Shown: in pieces, positions 1-9,968 of the stretch
How positions within the stretch are numbered: position 1 is the first letter of the stretch
Layout: every line of letters starts with the position of its first letter
Assembly (NCBI RefSeq): GCF_018130785.1
Contig: NZ_JAFCJT010000004.1
Location: forward strand, 174,501 to 238,500
Reading direction: 5' to 3'
Origin: Bradyrhizobium liaoningense
Lineage (GTDB): Bacteria; Pseudomonadota; Alphaproteobacteria; Rhizobiales; Xanthobacteraceae
Length of the DNA: 64,000 nt
Position numbers and translations under genes: made by a program
Notes under the pieces: model-generated
Databases searched by the model: none
Told to the model about the DNA's origin: nothing
The model's input: the letters and a program-made list of their open reading frames with translations, nothing else

Positions 1-76
1 GCATGTGGTGTAAGATGGTTCACAGTCCGAAATGAGTTTTTCCGCCCACTCCTTCGCCCAAGGGGCGGCCCGATGC

Positions 77-1978
77 TCAACTTCCGTACAGATAGTTCGG
101 CAGCCACAGCGTCAGGCCCGGCCAGATGTACATGAACACCATGCAGAGGATCACGATCAGCATGTAGGGCATCATGCCGGAGAAGATCTGGTTGAGCGTG
201 ACGTGCTTTGGCGCCACGCCCTTCAGATAGAAGGCCGACATCGCCACGGGCGGCGACAGGAATGCAGCCTGGAGGTTGACGAAGACCAGCACGCCCCACA
301 GGATCGGATCGATGTTGAAGTGCTTCAGCATCGGCAGGAAGATCGGCACGAAGATCACGATGATCTCGGTCCATTCCAACGGCCAGCCGAGCAGGAAGAT
401 GATCGCCTGCGACAGGATCATGAACTGGACCGGCGACATGTTGAGCGAGAGCACCCACCTTTCGAGTAGCGCCTGGCCGCCGAGGATCGCGAACACCGCC
501 GAGAACAGCGCCGAGCCCACGAAAAGCCAGCACACCATCGAGGTGGTCTTGGCGGTCAGGAACACCGCCTCCTTGGTGCGCTTCCAGTCCAGCGTCCTGG
601 CCTGGAACGCGAGCAGGAAGGCGCCGGCCGCACCCACTGCCGCCGATTCTGTCGCGGTGGTGATGCCGAACAGGATCACGGCGAGCACGACCACCGTCAG
701 GATGCCGAGGGGCATCACGGACATGACCAGGAGCCGCAGCACCTCGAACTGCTCGGCCTCCATGGTCCAGTAATAATAGAGGAGCATGAGCGCGCAGATA
801 CCGGCGACGACGGCAAAGTAAGTATAGAACTCGGGCGGCGGTCCGGACTCCGTGGGCGCGGCCGTGGTCTTGCCCCGCAGCTCGGCACTGCCCATTTGCT
901 GGAGCACCTCGGGCTCGTTCGGCGTGGCCCTCTCCGACCGGCTGGCGGCGCCGCCGAGCTCCTCGAGCTTTTCTTCGGCGCTCTCCTGCTCCTGGGCGCC
1001 CGCGCCGAGCGGCTGGAGCGTCTCCTCTGCGCGCGGCTGTTGCTGCGTTGCGGCCGCGACCGGCGTTTGAATGTCAGCCTGCTGGTGGATCACGACATAC
1101 CACCAGGCGGCCCAGAGCGTTGCGAGCGTGAGGACCAGCGGCACCAGCGCATAACCGAGACTCCTCACCAGCGTCAAATAGGTGACGCGGGCGCCATCGA
1201 CGCCGGCATTGACGATCCTGGCAGGCGCCAGCAGCGCCGCAACGAGCGCCGGCAGCACTTTGCGCGAATAGGCTTGCTGCAGCGTGACGATCCACGGACG
1301 GACCGGAACCTTGACTTCGCTTTCGGGAAGCTTCGGCGCAATCTTCGGATTGAGGAGTGCCCAGCCGACGATGTAGACGAGATAGAGGAAGGCCAGGAAG
1401 AAGCCAGGAAACATCGCCGCCGCGTAGAGCTTCACCACCGACTGTCCGGCCACGGCCGCGTAGACGATGATCATCACCGAGGGCGGAATCAGGATGCCGA
1501 GCGTGCCGCCGGCGGTGATGACGCCGGAGGCGAGCTTGACGTCATAGCCGGCCTTCAGCATCGGATTGAAGGCGATGACGCCCATCAATACCACGACCGC
1601 GCCGACGAGCCCGCTTGCGATGCCCCAGAACGTGCAGACAATCAGCGTCGCCACCGCGAGCGAAGCAGGCAAGCGGCGGAAGGCGAGCTGGATCGAGTAG
1701 AACATCTTGTCGACCAGCGCGCCGCGCTCCATGACGTAGCCCATCAGCACGAACAGAGGGATCGAGATCAGGACGTCGTTGGTCATCGCACCATAGGTGC
1801 GCTGAACCATCAGGTCGAAGATGTGGTTGTCGCCCCAGGCTTCGCCCGCCCGGTGATAGGCGAAGAAGCCGAAGAACATGCCGAGCCCCATCAGGGTGAA
1901 GGCGGTCGGAAAGCCCATCATGATCACGACCACGATGAGGGCGAGCATCAAGAGTCCGAGTGCCGGATCGCTGATCAT
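77..1978 (-). CDS. dctM: TRAP transporter large permease (DctM-like)
   Basis: This is the large membrane subunit of a tripartite ATP-independent periplasmic importer. It carries the solute across the inner membrane using an ion gradient. The 633-aa protein has the DctM pattern of many hydrophobic helices and the re-entrant loop motif GGTLGILIPPS at about residues 157-167. Its start at 1978 overlaps the stop of the small permease gene by ATGA, so the two are translationally coupled. It is longer than the usual 425-450 aa because a polar, Gln/Glu/Pro-rich stretch at about residues 297-383 is inserted between membrane segments. The substrate cannot be told from sequence. The family resembles the mannitol/chloroaromatic or dicarboxylate branch. 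Confidence 0.93.
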   Translation of the reverse strand: MISDPALGLLMLALIVVVIMMGFPTAFTLMGLGMFFGFFAYHRAGEAWGDNHIFDLMVQRTYGAMTNDVLISIPLFVLMGYVMERGALVDKMFYSIQLAFRRLPASLAVATLIVCTFWGIASGLVGAVVVLMGVIAFNPMLKAGYDVKLASGVITAGGTLGILIPPSVMIIVYAAVAGQSVVKLYAAAMFPGFFLAFLYLVYIVGWALLNPKIAPKLPESEVKVPVRPWIVTLQQAYSRKVLPALVAALLAPARIVNAGVDGARVTYLTLVRSLGYALVPLVLTLATLWAAWWYVVIHQQADIQTPVAAATQQQPRAEETLQPLGAGAQEQESAEEKLEELGGAASRSERATPNEPEVLQQMGSAELRGKTTAAPTESGPPPEFYTYFAVVAGICALMLLYYYWTMEAEQFEVLRLLVMSVMPLGILTVVVLAVILFGITTATESAAVGAAGAFLLAFQARTLDWKRTKEAVFLTAKTTSMVCWLFVGSALFSAVFAILGGQALLERWVLSLNMSPVQFMILSQAIIFLLGWPLEWTEIIVIFVPIFLPMLKHFNIDPILWGVLVFVNLQAAFLSPPVAMSAFYLKGVAPKHVTLNQIFSGMMPYMLIVILCMVFMYIWPGLTLWLPNYLYGS

Positions 1979-2643
1979 CCCTGCAGGTCTCCGCCCATGC
2001 CGCGCTGCCGCGCGCTTTCCTCGATGTCCTGTGCGCGTGCGATCGCGGCCTTCCGCGCCTCTTCGTCGACATGTTCGCTGTGCGCAAGCTGCTCCTCGAT
2101 GACGTCGATTTCGGAGACATCGGCGAGCCGGCTCGGCCAGGTCCCCGTCTTGAGACAGAGCACGCAGCGGGCGATTTCGGCTGCCCCCTGCAGCAGCACC
2201 AGAGCGCCCGCGAGCGGAATCATGAACTTGAAGTGGTAGACCGGCGGCCCTTCGGCGGTGACATTGGAATGCTCGTTGATGCGCCAGGAATCCAGCGCAT
2301 AGTCCCATCCCGCATAGACCAGCGCGGCGATGCCGGGCAGGAAGAACGCGAAGTACAGCACGAGGTCGAGGCTCGCCTGGGTGCGCGGCCGCATCGAAGA
2401 GTAGAGGAAGTCGCCACGAACATGGGCGTTCTGGGCCAGCGTATAGGCGCCCGCGACCATGAACAGGGTGCCATACAGCATGTTCGAGGCGTCGAAGATC
2501 CAGGCGGTCGGCATGTTGAGGATGTAGCGCTTGAAGACCTCGGCGCAGACCAGTGCCATCAGGCCCACGACCAGCCAGGCCGCGATCTTGCCGGTCCACG
2601 TGCTGATCGCGTCAATGGTGTACAGAAAGCGCTGCGCATTCAT
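1975..2643 (-). CDS. dctQ: TRAP transporter small permease (DctQ-like)
   Basis: This 222-aa protein is the small four-helix membrane subunit that pairs with DctM in a TRAP importer. The start at MNAQRFLY (2643) was chosen because the upstream part of the frame is low-complexity shadow. Helices can be seen at about residues 18-38, 50-70, 90-112 and 130-150. The C-terminal 60 residues are charged and probably cytoplasmic. It lies between the binding protein and the large permease, with an ATGA overlap with the latter, so all three are one operon. Confidence 0.9.
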   Translation of the reverse strand: MNAQRFLYTIDAISTWTGKIAAWLVVGLMALVCAEVFKRYILNMPTAWIFDASNMLYGTLFMVAGAYTLAQNAHVRGDFLYSSMRPRTQASLDLVLYFAFFLPGIAALVYAGWDYALDSWRINEHSNVTAEGPPVYHFKFMIPLAGALVLLQGAAEIARCVLCLKTGTWPSRLADVSEIDVIEEQLAHSEHVDEEARKAAIARAQDIEESARQRGMGGDLQG

Positions 2644-2725
2644 TGCGTTGCCACCGCCAATCCTAGAAGACGAGCGCCATCCGGGTTGCGGTCCCGGATG
2701 ACGCTTCGATCGTGCGATGAGCCGG

Positions 2726-3862
2726 CTAGCTCTTCTTCTTGGCGTTCGGACCAAAATAGTGGGTATAGGCCATGCGGCGGCTGACCACCGTATCCTGCTC
2801 CCACTGCGTCGCCCGCTTGGCGAAGGCCAGTTGCGATTCGATGATCTCCTTGAACAGCGGGTTCTCTGCCGACTTCTTCTCGGCCACCTGGTCGAACACC
2901 TCCAACTGCTTCTGGAGGATCGTGTCCGGCGTCTTGTAGAACTTGACCTTGTCCTTGGTCTGCAGCTCCTCGTAGTCCCTGGAGTAGCGGTCGATCGCCT
3001 TCCAGGCCATGTCCTGGCCGGCCGCGTCGACAGCATTGGCGATGATCGCCCTCATCTTCTCCGGCAGCGCGTCGAACTTGGTCTTGTTGAATAAGATCTC
3101 GAACTGCTCGGCGTTCTGGTGGTAGCTCTGGAGCATGCAGATCTTGGAAACATCCGGGAAGCCGAGGACGCGATCGGATGTGGCGTTGTTGAATTCGGCC
3201 GCGTCCAGGAGGCCACGGTCCATCGCCGAAACGATCTCACCACCCGGCAACGCGTTGACCGCTGCGCCGAGGCCAGTGAACACGTCGATGGAGATGCCGA
3301 CGGTGCGGAATTTCAGGCCCTGGAAATCCTCCACCTTGGTCATCGGCTTCTTGTACCAGCCGAGCGGCTGGGTCGGCATCGGCCCGTATGGGAACGAGAC
3401 GACGTTGGCGCCGATCGAGGCGTAGAGCTTCTCGAGGAGCTCCTTGCCGCCGCCATAGCGGTGCCAGGCGAGCAGCATGTTGGCATCCATGGCATAGCCC
3501 GGACCCGAGCCCCACAGCGCCAGCGCGTTCTGCTTGCCATAGTGATAGGCGAGCACGCCGTGCCCGCCGTCGAGCGTGCCCTTCGACACCGCATCCAGCA
3601 GGCCGAAGGCCGGCACCACGGCGCCGGCGGGAAGCACCTCGATCTTGAGGTCGCCGCCGGTCATGTCGTTGACCTTCTTGGCATAGTCGAGCGCGTATTC
3701 GTGGAAGATGTCCTTGGCCGGCCAGGTGCTCTGCCAACGCATGCTGATCGGCCCCTGCGCCAGCGCGATGGTTGGCGCGGCGACAGTGGCGGCCGCCCCT
3801 GCTGCGGCCGTCCTGAGAAAACGGCGACGCGTCGACGCGCCGTCCTTGCTCGTCTTCGTCAT
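2726..3862 (-). CDS. dctP: TRAP transporter substrate-binding protein (DctP-like)
   Basis: This 378-aa periplasmic protein captures the solute for the TRAP importer encoded just downstream. It begins with a twin-arginine signal peptide, with RRRFLR at about residues 12-17 followed by an Ala-rich stretch ending ALAQ, so export of the folded protein is likely. The start at 3862 follows a good ribosome site, GGGAGG. An alternative start 20 codons upstream adds no recognisable sequence. The mature part has DctP-family features such as the WxxxxG and PxxGGEIVSAM regions. The gene is first in the dctPQM order, 82 bases ahead of the small permease. Confidence 0.92.
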   Translation of the reverse strand: MTKTSKDGASTRRRFLRTAAAGAAATVAAPTIALAQGPISMRWQSTWPAKDIFHEYALDYAKKVNDMTGGDLKIEVLPAGAVVPAFGLLDAVSKGTLDGGHGVLAYHYGKQNALALWGSGPGYAMDANMLLAWHRYGGGKELLEKLYASIGANVVSFPYGPMPTQPLGWYKKPMTKVEDFQGLKFRTVGISIDVFTGLGAAVNALPGGEIVSAMDRGLLDAAEFNNATSDRVLGFPDVSKICMLQSYHQNAEQFEILFNKTKFDALPEKMRAIIANAVDAAGQDMAWKAIDRYSRDYEELQTKDKVKFYKTPDTILQKQLEVFDQVAEKKSAENPLFKEIIESQLAFAKRATQWEQDTVVSRRMAYTHYFGPNAKKKS

Positions 3863-4085
3863 GATGTCCTCCCTCAGCGCGATCCGTGACGGATCGCCCC
3901 TTTTTTTGTAAGGAGAAGACAAGGACTTGCGCCGGACTTTGGCAAGAAAGTTCCTGACGATGCGACGCTACGACGCGGCGGGCGTGCAGGACGCCGCCAA
4001 CTCGCCTGTTCGAATTATTCCCCGCCTGTCGGATTAAATTAAGCGGCAGCGTAAAGGCGCCTGCTGCGCTTGGCGCTCTGCACCA

Positions 4086-5054
4086 TTACGCCAAGTGGCA
4101 CGCCACGAAGTGCCCGCCCGCCCCTTCCCTCAGCTCGGGCGCGCTTTCCGCGCAGCGCGGCTGGGCGATCGGACAGCGGGTGTGGAAGTGGCAGCCAGAT
4201 GGCGGCTTCATCGGGCTCGGCACGTCGCCCTTGAGGCGAATGCGTTCACGCTTGAGCTTGGGATCGGGCACCGGCACCGCCGACAACAGCGCCCTGGTGT
4301 AGGGATGCTGCGGATTGCGATAGAGATCGCTCGCTTTCGCCAGTTCGACGATCCGCCCGAGATACATCACGGCGACGCGGTCGGAAATGTGCTCGACCAC
4401 CGACAGGTCGTGCGCGACGAACAGATAGGTGAGGTTCAGCTCGGCCTGGAGATCCTCCAGCAGATTGATCACCTGCGCCTGGATCGACACGTCGAGCGCG
4501 GATACCGGCTCGTCGCAGACGATCAGCTTCGGCTCGACCGCGAGCGCCCGCGCGATCACGATGCGCTGGCGTTGGCCGCCGGAGAACTCGTGCGGATAGC
4601 GACGCATGTGCTCGGCCTTGAGACCGACTTTCACCAGGAGGCCCGCGACGCGCTCCTCGCGCTCCTTGGCCGAGGACGTGAGATTGTGGATGGTGAAGGC
4701 CTCGCCGAGGATCGCACCGACCGTCATGCGCGGATTGAGCGAGGCGAAGGGATCCTGGAACACGAGCTGCATGTTCCGCCGCATCGCGCGCAGATCGGTG
4801 CCGCTGAGCCGGCGCACGTCCTGGCCGTCGAACACGACCTCGCCGTCGGTCGGCTCGATCAGGCGCAGCACGCAGCGACCCGTCGTGGACTTGCCGCAGC
4901 CGGATTCGCCGACGAGGCCGAGCGTCTCGCCGCGATTGACCGAGAACGAGACCCCGTCGACCGCATAGACGCTGCCGACCTGGCGCGACAGCAGGCCGCC
5001 GAGCACGGGGAAATATTTCTTCAGGCCGCTGACGCGGAGCAAGGGCTCGGTCAT
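4086..5054 (-). CDS. dppF: Peptide/nickel ABC importer ATPase (DppF/OppF-like)
   Basis: This is one of two ATPases that power an oligopeptide-type ABC importer at the cytoplasmic face. The 322-aa protein has Walker [10 protein letters not shown] at residues 49-57, the ABC signature FSGGQRQR and a DEPVSALD Walker B region. It ends in the oligopeptide-family C-terminal extension with a Cys pair (GCHFHTRCP). The start at 5054 overlaps the stop of the preceding ATPase gene by ATGA, so the longer in-frame extension upstream was rejected. It is the last gene of the dppA-B-C-D-F-like operon. Confidence 0.93.
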   Translation of the reverse strand: MTEPLLRVSGLKKYFPVLGGLLSRQVGSVYAVDGVSFSVNRGETLGLVGESGCGKSTTGRCVLRLIEPTDGEVVFDGQDVRRLSGTDLRAMRRNMQLVFQDPFASLNPRMTVGAILGEAFTIHNLTSSAKEREERVAGLLVKVGLKAEHMRRYPHEFSGGQRQRIVIARALAVEPKLIVCDEPVSALDVSIQAQVINLLEDLQAELNLTYLFVAHDLSVVEHISDRVAVMYLGRIVELAKASDLYRNPQHPYTRALLSAVPVPDPKLKRERIRLKGDVPSPMKPPSGCHFHTRCPIAQPRCAESAPELREGAGGHFVACHLA

Positions 5055-6046
5055 GCCGTGCCTCCCAACTGCGTATCTCCGAGGTGACAAGCCATGCGAT
5101 GGCCGGGCGCGATCTCGCGCAGCAGCGGCTCCTTCTCGGTGCAGACGTTCATGGCAAACTTGCAGCGCGGGGCGAAGCGGCAACCGACCGGCGGATTGAT
5201 CAGGATCGGCACCGAGCCGCCGATCGCTTCGAGCCGGGTTTTGTGCTCGCTGTCGAGATCGATGCGCGGGATCGAGCGGATCAGGCCCTGCGTATAAGGA
5301 TGACGGGGATCGCCGAAGAGGTCGTCGACGGGCGCTTCCTCCACTACCTTGCCGGCATACATCACGACGACGCGCTGCGCGGTCTCGGCGACGACGCCCA
5401 TGGCGTGGGTGATCAGCATCACCGCCATGCCGAACCGCTCCTTCATGTCCTGCAAGAGGTCGAGGATCTGCGCCTGGATGGTGACGTCGAGCGCGGTGGT
5501 GGGCTCGTCGGCGATGATCAGCTTCGGCCTGCAGGCGAGCGCCATCGCGATCATCACGCGCTGGCGCATGCCGCCTGAGAACTGGTGCGGATAGTTGTGC
5601 ACGCGGCCTTCGGCGTTGGGGATCTGCACCAGCTTCAGCATCTCGATGGTGCGCTCGAGCGCCTGCTTCTTCGTCACCGCTTCATGCCGGCGCAGGCTCT
5701 CGGCGATCTGCTCGCCGATGGTGAGCACCGGATTGAGCGAGGTCATCGGCTCCTGGAAGATGAAGCCGATCTCCTTGGCCCGGATATCGTCGAGCTGACT
5801 GCTCGTCAGCGGCACGAGATCGCGGCCCTCGAAGATGATCTGGCCGGCCGCGATGCGGCCCGGCGGCATGGCGATCAGCTTCAGGATCGACATCGCGGTC
5901 ACGGTCTTGCCGCAGCCGGATTCGCCGACGACACAGAGCGTCTCGCCCTTGTTGATGGAGATGTCGACGCCGTCGACGGCCTGCAGGATGCCGTCGTCGG
6001 TCGAGAAGTGGGTTTTCAGCCCCTTGATTTCCAGCAACGGTGCCAT
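5051..6046 (-). CDS. dppD: Peptide/nickel ABC importer ATPase (DppD/OppD-like)
   Basis: This 331-aa protein is the second ATPase of the peptide-type importer and pairs with the DppF-like subunit. It has Walker A GESGCGKT near residue 40, signature FSGGMRQR, Walker [10 protein letters not shown], and the C-terminal oligopeptide-transporter motif [11 protein letters not shown]. The start codon overlaps the upstream permease stop by one base (TGATG) and the end overlaps the next gene by four, as expected for a tightly coupled operon. Substrate specificity lies in the binding protein, not here. Confidence 0.94.
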   Translation of the reverse strand: MAPLLEIKGLKTHFSTDDGILQAVDGVDISINKGETLCVVGESGCGKTVTAMSILKLIAMPPGRIAAGQIIFEGRDLVPLTSSQLDDIRAKEIGFIFQEPMTSLNPVLTIGEQIAESLRRHEAVTKKQALERTIEMLKLVQIPNAEGRVHNYPHQFSGGMRQRVMIAMALACRPKLIIADEPTTALDVTIQAQILDLLQDMKERFGMAVMLITHAMGVVAETAQRVVVMYAGKVVEEAPVDDLFGDPRHPYTQGLIRSIPRIDLDSEHKTRLEAIGGSVPILINPPVGCRFAPRCKFAMNVCTEKEPLLREIAPGHRMACHLGDTQLGGTA

Positions 6047-6963
6047 CAGATCACCCGTCGCGCATCGAGCGCGTCACGCAAGCCGTCGCCGATGAAGTTG
6101 ATGGCGACCACCGCGATGAAGATCGCGCCGCCCGGGAACAGCGCCCAGTGCGGGCCGATGTCGAGGAAATCCTTGGCGTCGAACAAGAGCCGGCCCCACG
6201 TTGGCGTATCCGGCGGGAAGCCAAGGCCGAGGAAGGACAGCGTCGATTCCGCGATGATGGCGGCAGCGACGTCGATGGTGCCGGCGATGATCACCGGACC
6301 GAGCGCATTGGGCAGGATGTGCCGCACCACCTGGCGCACCGGACTTGCGCCGAGCGCACGGGCGGCCTCGACGAACTCCTTCTCGCGGATCGACAGGAAC
6401 TGCGCACGCACCAGCCGCGCGACAGGCATCCAGCGCAAGCCGCCGATCACGAGCACGATCAGGATGAAGATGCCGCCCTCGGGACCGAACATCTGCTTCA
6501 GCCCGTCGCGGAAAAGGTAGATCAGCAGCAGCAGCAGCGGCAGTTGCGGCAGGGACAGGAAGAGGTCGGTGAGCCACATCAGGCCGTGGCCGAGCGCGCC
6601 GCGCGACATGCCGGCAAGCGCGCCGATCAGCACACCGATAAAGACCGAGACCAGCATCGCGGCAAGGCCGACCGCAAGCGAGATGCGCCCGCCATAGATC
6701 ATGCGGGCAAGGATGTCCTGCCCGAGATCGTCGGTGCCGAAGGGATGGGCAAGCGACGGCCCCTGCATGCCTGCCACGATATCGATGTCGTCGATCTTGA
6801 CCCGCCAGACGAAGGGGCCGGCCACCACCGCCACGATCAGAATGAGGAGCAGAAAGGCACTGACCACGGCAAGCTTGTGGCGGCTATAGCGCCGCCACAT
6901 CTCGCGCCAGGGCGAGTAGACGCGCCGCTCAACGGAGGGAGATGCGAGGGTCAAGCCAGCCAT
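6046..6963 (-). CDS. dppC: Peptide ABC importer permease (DppC/OppC-like)
   Basis: This 305-aa inner-membrane subunit has the OppC N-terminal domain, one helix at about residues 35-55, then the binding-protein-dependent transport domain. The EAA loop contacting the ATPase is visible as VEAARALGASPVRQVVRHILP. The chosen start at 6963 (MAGLTLAS) overlaps the upstream permease gene by 35 bases. A start 11 codons earlier is possible. Its stop overlaps the DppD-like start. Confidence 0.92.
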   Translation of the reverse strand: MAGLTLASPSVERRVYSPWREMWRRYSRHKLAVVSAFLLLILIVAVVAGPFVWRVKIDDIDIVAGMQGPSLAHPFGTDDLGQDILARMIYGGRISLAVGLAAMLVSVFIGVLIGALAGMSRGALGHGLMWLTDLFLSLPQLPLLLLLIYLFRDGLKQMFGPEGGIFILIVLVIGGLRWMPVARLVRAQFLSIREKEFVEAARALGASPVRQVVRHILPNALGPVIIAGTIDVAAAIIAESTLSFLGLGFPPDTPTWGRLLFDAKDFLDIGPHWALFPGGAIFIAVVAINFIGDGLRDALDARRVI

Positions 6964-7888
6964 AAAGGACGTCCGCGATGAGATTGAACAGCACAACGAG
7001 GCACGCGAAGACGAAGGTGACGGCCATCACCACCGGCGTGTCGTTGGAAAGGATGGAGGAGATGAGCAGCGAGCCGATGCCGGGGATGCGGAATATCTGC
7101 TCGGTGACGATGGCGCCGCCGAACACGGCCGGCATCTGCAACGCAATCAGGGTAACGACCGGGATCATGGCGTTGCGCATGACGTGCTTGACGATGACCT
7201 TGGCCTGCCCGAGGCCCTTGGCGCGGGCGGTGGTGACGTAGTCGAGCCGGATCACGTCGAGCATCGCCGAGCGAACGAAACGCGTCATCGATGCTGCCTG
7301 AAACAGACCGAGCACCGCCACCGGCATGATCGCCTGCCGGATCATCTCCAGCACCCAATGGATGCCGGTGCCCTTGATGTCGGTCGTATAGACGAAAGGC
7401 AGCCAGTCCAGCGTGACCGAGAAGATCAGGATGAACAGGATGCCGGTGAAGAAGGTCGGCAGCGAGAAGCCGACGAAGGCGAGCGTGTTGGCGATCTGGT
7501 CGAACAGCGAATAGGGTTTTGTCGCCGCATAGACCCCGACCGGGATCGCAACCAGGAGCGCCAGAATCTGCGCCGAACCGATCACGTAGAGCGTCGCGGG
7601 CAGACGCTGGAGGATCAGCGTGTCGACGTTCATCCGGCTGACGAAGGAGAAACCCCAGTCGCCGTGCAGCATGGCGTTGAGCCAGTGCAGGTAACGGAGG
7701 TAGATCGGATCGTCGAGGCCGAACTTCGCCCGAAGCGCGGCCTGCACTTCGGGCGGGACGTTCGGATTCGTCGCCAATTCCGAGAACGGATCGCCTGGCG
7801 CAAGCGCCAGCACGACGAACAGCACGACCGAGATTCCGAGAAGACTCGGAATCGCGATCAGGAGGCGACGCAGGACGTACTGACTCAT
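6929..7888 (-). CDS. dppB: Peptide ABC importer permease (DppB/OppB-like)
   Basis: This 319-aa permease has the family start MSQYVLRRLLIAIPSLLGIS and six helices. The EAA loop reads YVTTARAKGLGQAKVIVKH. It forms the membrane channel with the DppC-like subunit. The gene lies 29 bases after the binding-protein gene and overlaps the next permease, in the standard A-B-C-D-F order. Confidence 0.93.
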   Translation of the reverse strand: MSQYVLRRLLIAIPSLLGISVVLFVVLALAPGDPFSELATNPNVPPEVQAALRAKFGLDDPIYLRYLHWLNAMLHGDWGFSFVSRMNVDTLILQRLPATLYVIGSAQILALLVAIPVGVYAATKPYSLFDQIANTLAFVGFSLPTFFTGILFILIFSVTLDWLPFVYTTDIKGTGIHWVLEMIRQAIMPVAVLGLFQAASMTRFVRSAMLDVIRLDYVTTARAKGLGQAKVIVKHVMRNAMIPVVTLIALQMPAVFGGAIVTEQIFRIPGIGSLLISSILSNDTPVVMAVTFVFACLVVLFNLIADVLYGWLDPRISLR

Positions 7889-7917
7889 AGGGAAAGACCC
7901 CGTCTAGAGCTGGGGGA

Positions 7918-9708
7918 TCATTCCTCGCGGTACCAATCGTGCAGATTGTCGGTTTCGTTGGCCCAGCCGCTGATGATCGGACGCAGGTTGTTGGCCGCCG
8001 CTTCCACCTTTAGGCGATGCTGCGCCGGGATGAACACGGTGTCCTGGAACATGAGATCGTTGGCCTTGATATAGTGCGCCGCGCGCTTGACCGGATCCAT
8101 TTCGCTTTCGGCTGCTTCGATCGCTGCGTCATAGTCCTTGTTGACCCAGCGCGGGAAGTTCGTGCCCTGCCACTTGTTTTCCTTCGTGGCGACGTTGGTC
8201 GACAGATAGCGACGCATGTGCTGGGCCGGATCCGGCTGGCTCAGCGGGATCTGGAACATCTCGAGATCGGCGTAGAAATGCGCATAGGTGTCGGGGTTGG
8301 CGACATCGGAGGAGAAGAACACGGACGCCACCACCGATTTCAGCTCGACGTCGATGCCGGCCTTCTGACAGGCCTGCTTGACGATCGCCTGGGTCTTCTG
8401 ACGCGGACCGTTGATCGAGGTCTGGTACAAAAGCTTCAGCTTCTTGCCGTCCTTCTCGCGGATGCCATCCGCGCCGGGCTTCCAGCCGGCGTCGTCGAGC
8501 AGCTTCGAGGCCTTCTCGATGCTGAACTCCCAGGAGGTGTTCTTGGAGACGAACTTCTCGGGACCGTTGAGGAAGTTGGCGGTGGTGCGGCCGGCGCGGC
8601 CGTAGATCGCCTTCTTGATGGACTCGCGGTCGACCAGCATCGACAGCGCCTTGCGTACCGCCGGATCGGAGAACAGCGGATGCTTGGTCTTCATCGAGGA
8701 GCGCTCGCCGTCGACCTCGACGTTCGGATCGGTGAAGTTGAGCGCGATGAATTCGGTGTCGCCGCCCACGGCATAAATGGTCTTGCCCTTGCCGCCCTTT
8801 TCGAGGCGCAGCAGCACGTCGTCCTCGACCTGGATGTTCCATCCGAAATCATATTCGCCGGTCTGGATCACCGCGCGCGCCGCAGAGACGGCGTCGCCGC
8901 CGCCCTTCATCTCGACCGTGTCGAAATAAGGCCGGTTCGGCATGTGGTAATCGGGATTGAGCTGGCCGCGGACGAGATCGCCCGGCTTGAACTCGACGAA
9001 CTTGTAGGGGCCAGTGCCGACCGGGGAGAGATTGGTGGGCGCCTCCCGCGATTTCGATCCCTTGTAGTCGGCGAACAAATGTTTGGGGATGATGGTGTTG
9101 GGAGCACCGACGAAGGCGTCGGCCCAGAACGGCGTCGGCTTGTTGAAGAGGATGCGGACCGTGAGATCATCCACCTTCTCGACCGTGATGTCGCGGTGCG
9201 TCGCGATCGTCAGTGCAGAGGTCGCCGGATCCCTGGCATATTCCCAGTTGAACACGACGTCATCGGCGGTGAACGGCTTGCCGTCATGCCATTTGACGCC
9301 GGGTTTGAGCTTCCAGGTTACCGACTTGCCGTCGGCGGCGAGGCCGCCGTTCTGGATCGAGGGAATTTCGGCCGCCAGAACCAGCTTCATGTTGCCGTCC
9401 GGATCCCAGCAGGCGAGCGGTTCATAGAACAGCCGCGAGCCGTCCTGGTCCTTGGTGCCGGTGGCGAAATGCGGATTGAGCAGGGTCGGCCCCTGCCACC
9501 ACAGCAGCTTCAGCGCGCCGCCGCCGCCGCGCTTGGTCGGCTTGTAGGTCTGGGCACCTTCCGCCATGGCGACGCCGCCGAGCGCGAGGATCTGGTTGGC
9601 GAGGGGTGCGGTGAGGCCGACCGCGGCCATGCGCTTGATGAAGGCGCGCCGATCCATTCGGCCGTCCTTCACGTCACCGATCATCGAACGCAGTTCTTTA
9701 TCCAGCAT
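7918..9708 (-). CDS. dppA: Peptide ABC importer solute-binding protein (family 5)
   Basis: This 596-aa periplasmic binding protein (SBP_bac_5 family) should define what the importer takes up. Near the N-terminus is a twin-arginine type signal, RRAFIKRMAAVGL, about 20 residues in, as in several rhizobial peptide-binding proteins. The start at 9708 has a purine-rich GGGGGACAACG in front. The upstream in-frame extension lacks a ribosome site. Family features include the WKLKPGVKWHDGKPFTADD segment typical of DppA/OppA. An M20 amidohydrolase gene lies upstream, so an amide or acylated amino acid derivative is a reasonable but unproven substrate. Confidence 0.92.
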   Translation of the reverse strand: MLDKELRSMIGDVKDGRMDRRAFIKRMAAVGLTAPLANQILALGGVAMAEGAQTYKPTKRGGGGALKLLWWQGPTLLNPHFATGTKDQDGSRLFYEPLACWDPDGNMKLVLAAEIPSIQNGGLAADGKSVTWKLKPGVKWHDGKPFTADDVVFNWEYARDPATSALTIATHRDITVEKVDDLTVRILFNKPTPFWADAFVGAPNTIIPKHLFADYKGSKSREAPTNLSPVGTGPYKFVEFKPGDLVRGQLNPDYHMPNRPYFDTVEMKGGGDAVSAARAVIQTGEYDFGWNIQVEDDVLLRLEKGGKGKTIYAVGGDTEFIALNFTDPNVEVDGERSSMKTKHPLFSDPAVRKALSMLVDRESIKKAIYGRAGRTTANFLNGPEKFVSKNTSWEFSIEKASKLLDDAGWKPGADGIREKDGKKLKLLYQTSINGPRQKTQAIVKQACQKAGIDVELKSVVASVFFSSDVANPDTYAHFYADLEMFQIPLSQPDPAQHMRRYLSTNVATKENKWQGTNFPRWVNKDYDAAIEAAESEMDPVKRAAHYIKANDLMFQDTVFIPAQHRLKVEAAANNLRPIISGWANETDNLHDWYREE

Positions 9709-9968
9709 CGTTGTCCCCCGTCTGGTTCCCGTATGGATGCAGGCAGCCGCAAGGCGGCCACCGGGTTTTGCTGGCGGTAGATGGCACACCGAATGGGCCG
9801 CGCGTCAACTCCGACCGTGTGTATGCAAACGGTGTTCTGACTGTCTGTTGGGCAAAAGCAACGTTCGCAGCCCATCAGCACGGCAATCCAGCATCAAAAC
9901 GCGCTGGATTTCACGTTGCACTGCGGAAAATTTGTTCGCCGGATCAGACGAAGTATCAAGGCCAAATT

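Noticed and set aside
896..2239. A 447-codon plus-strand open frame
   Set aside because: It is antisense to the TRAP permease genes, which have clear family motifs.
8017..9780. A 587-codon plus-strand open frame
   Set aside because: It lies wholly antisense to the peptide-binding protein gene. It is a high-GC shadow rich in Arg, His, Asp and Gly, without a family match.
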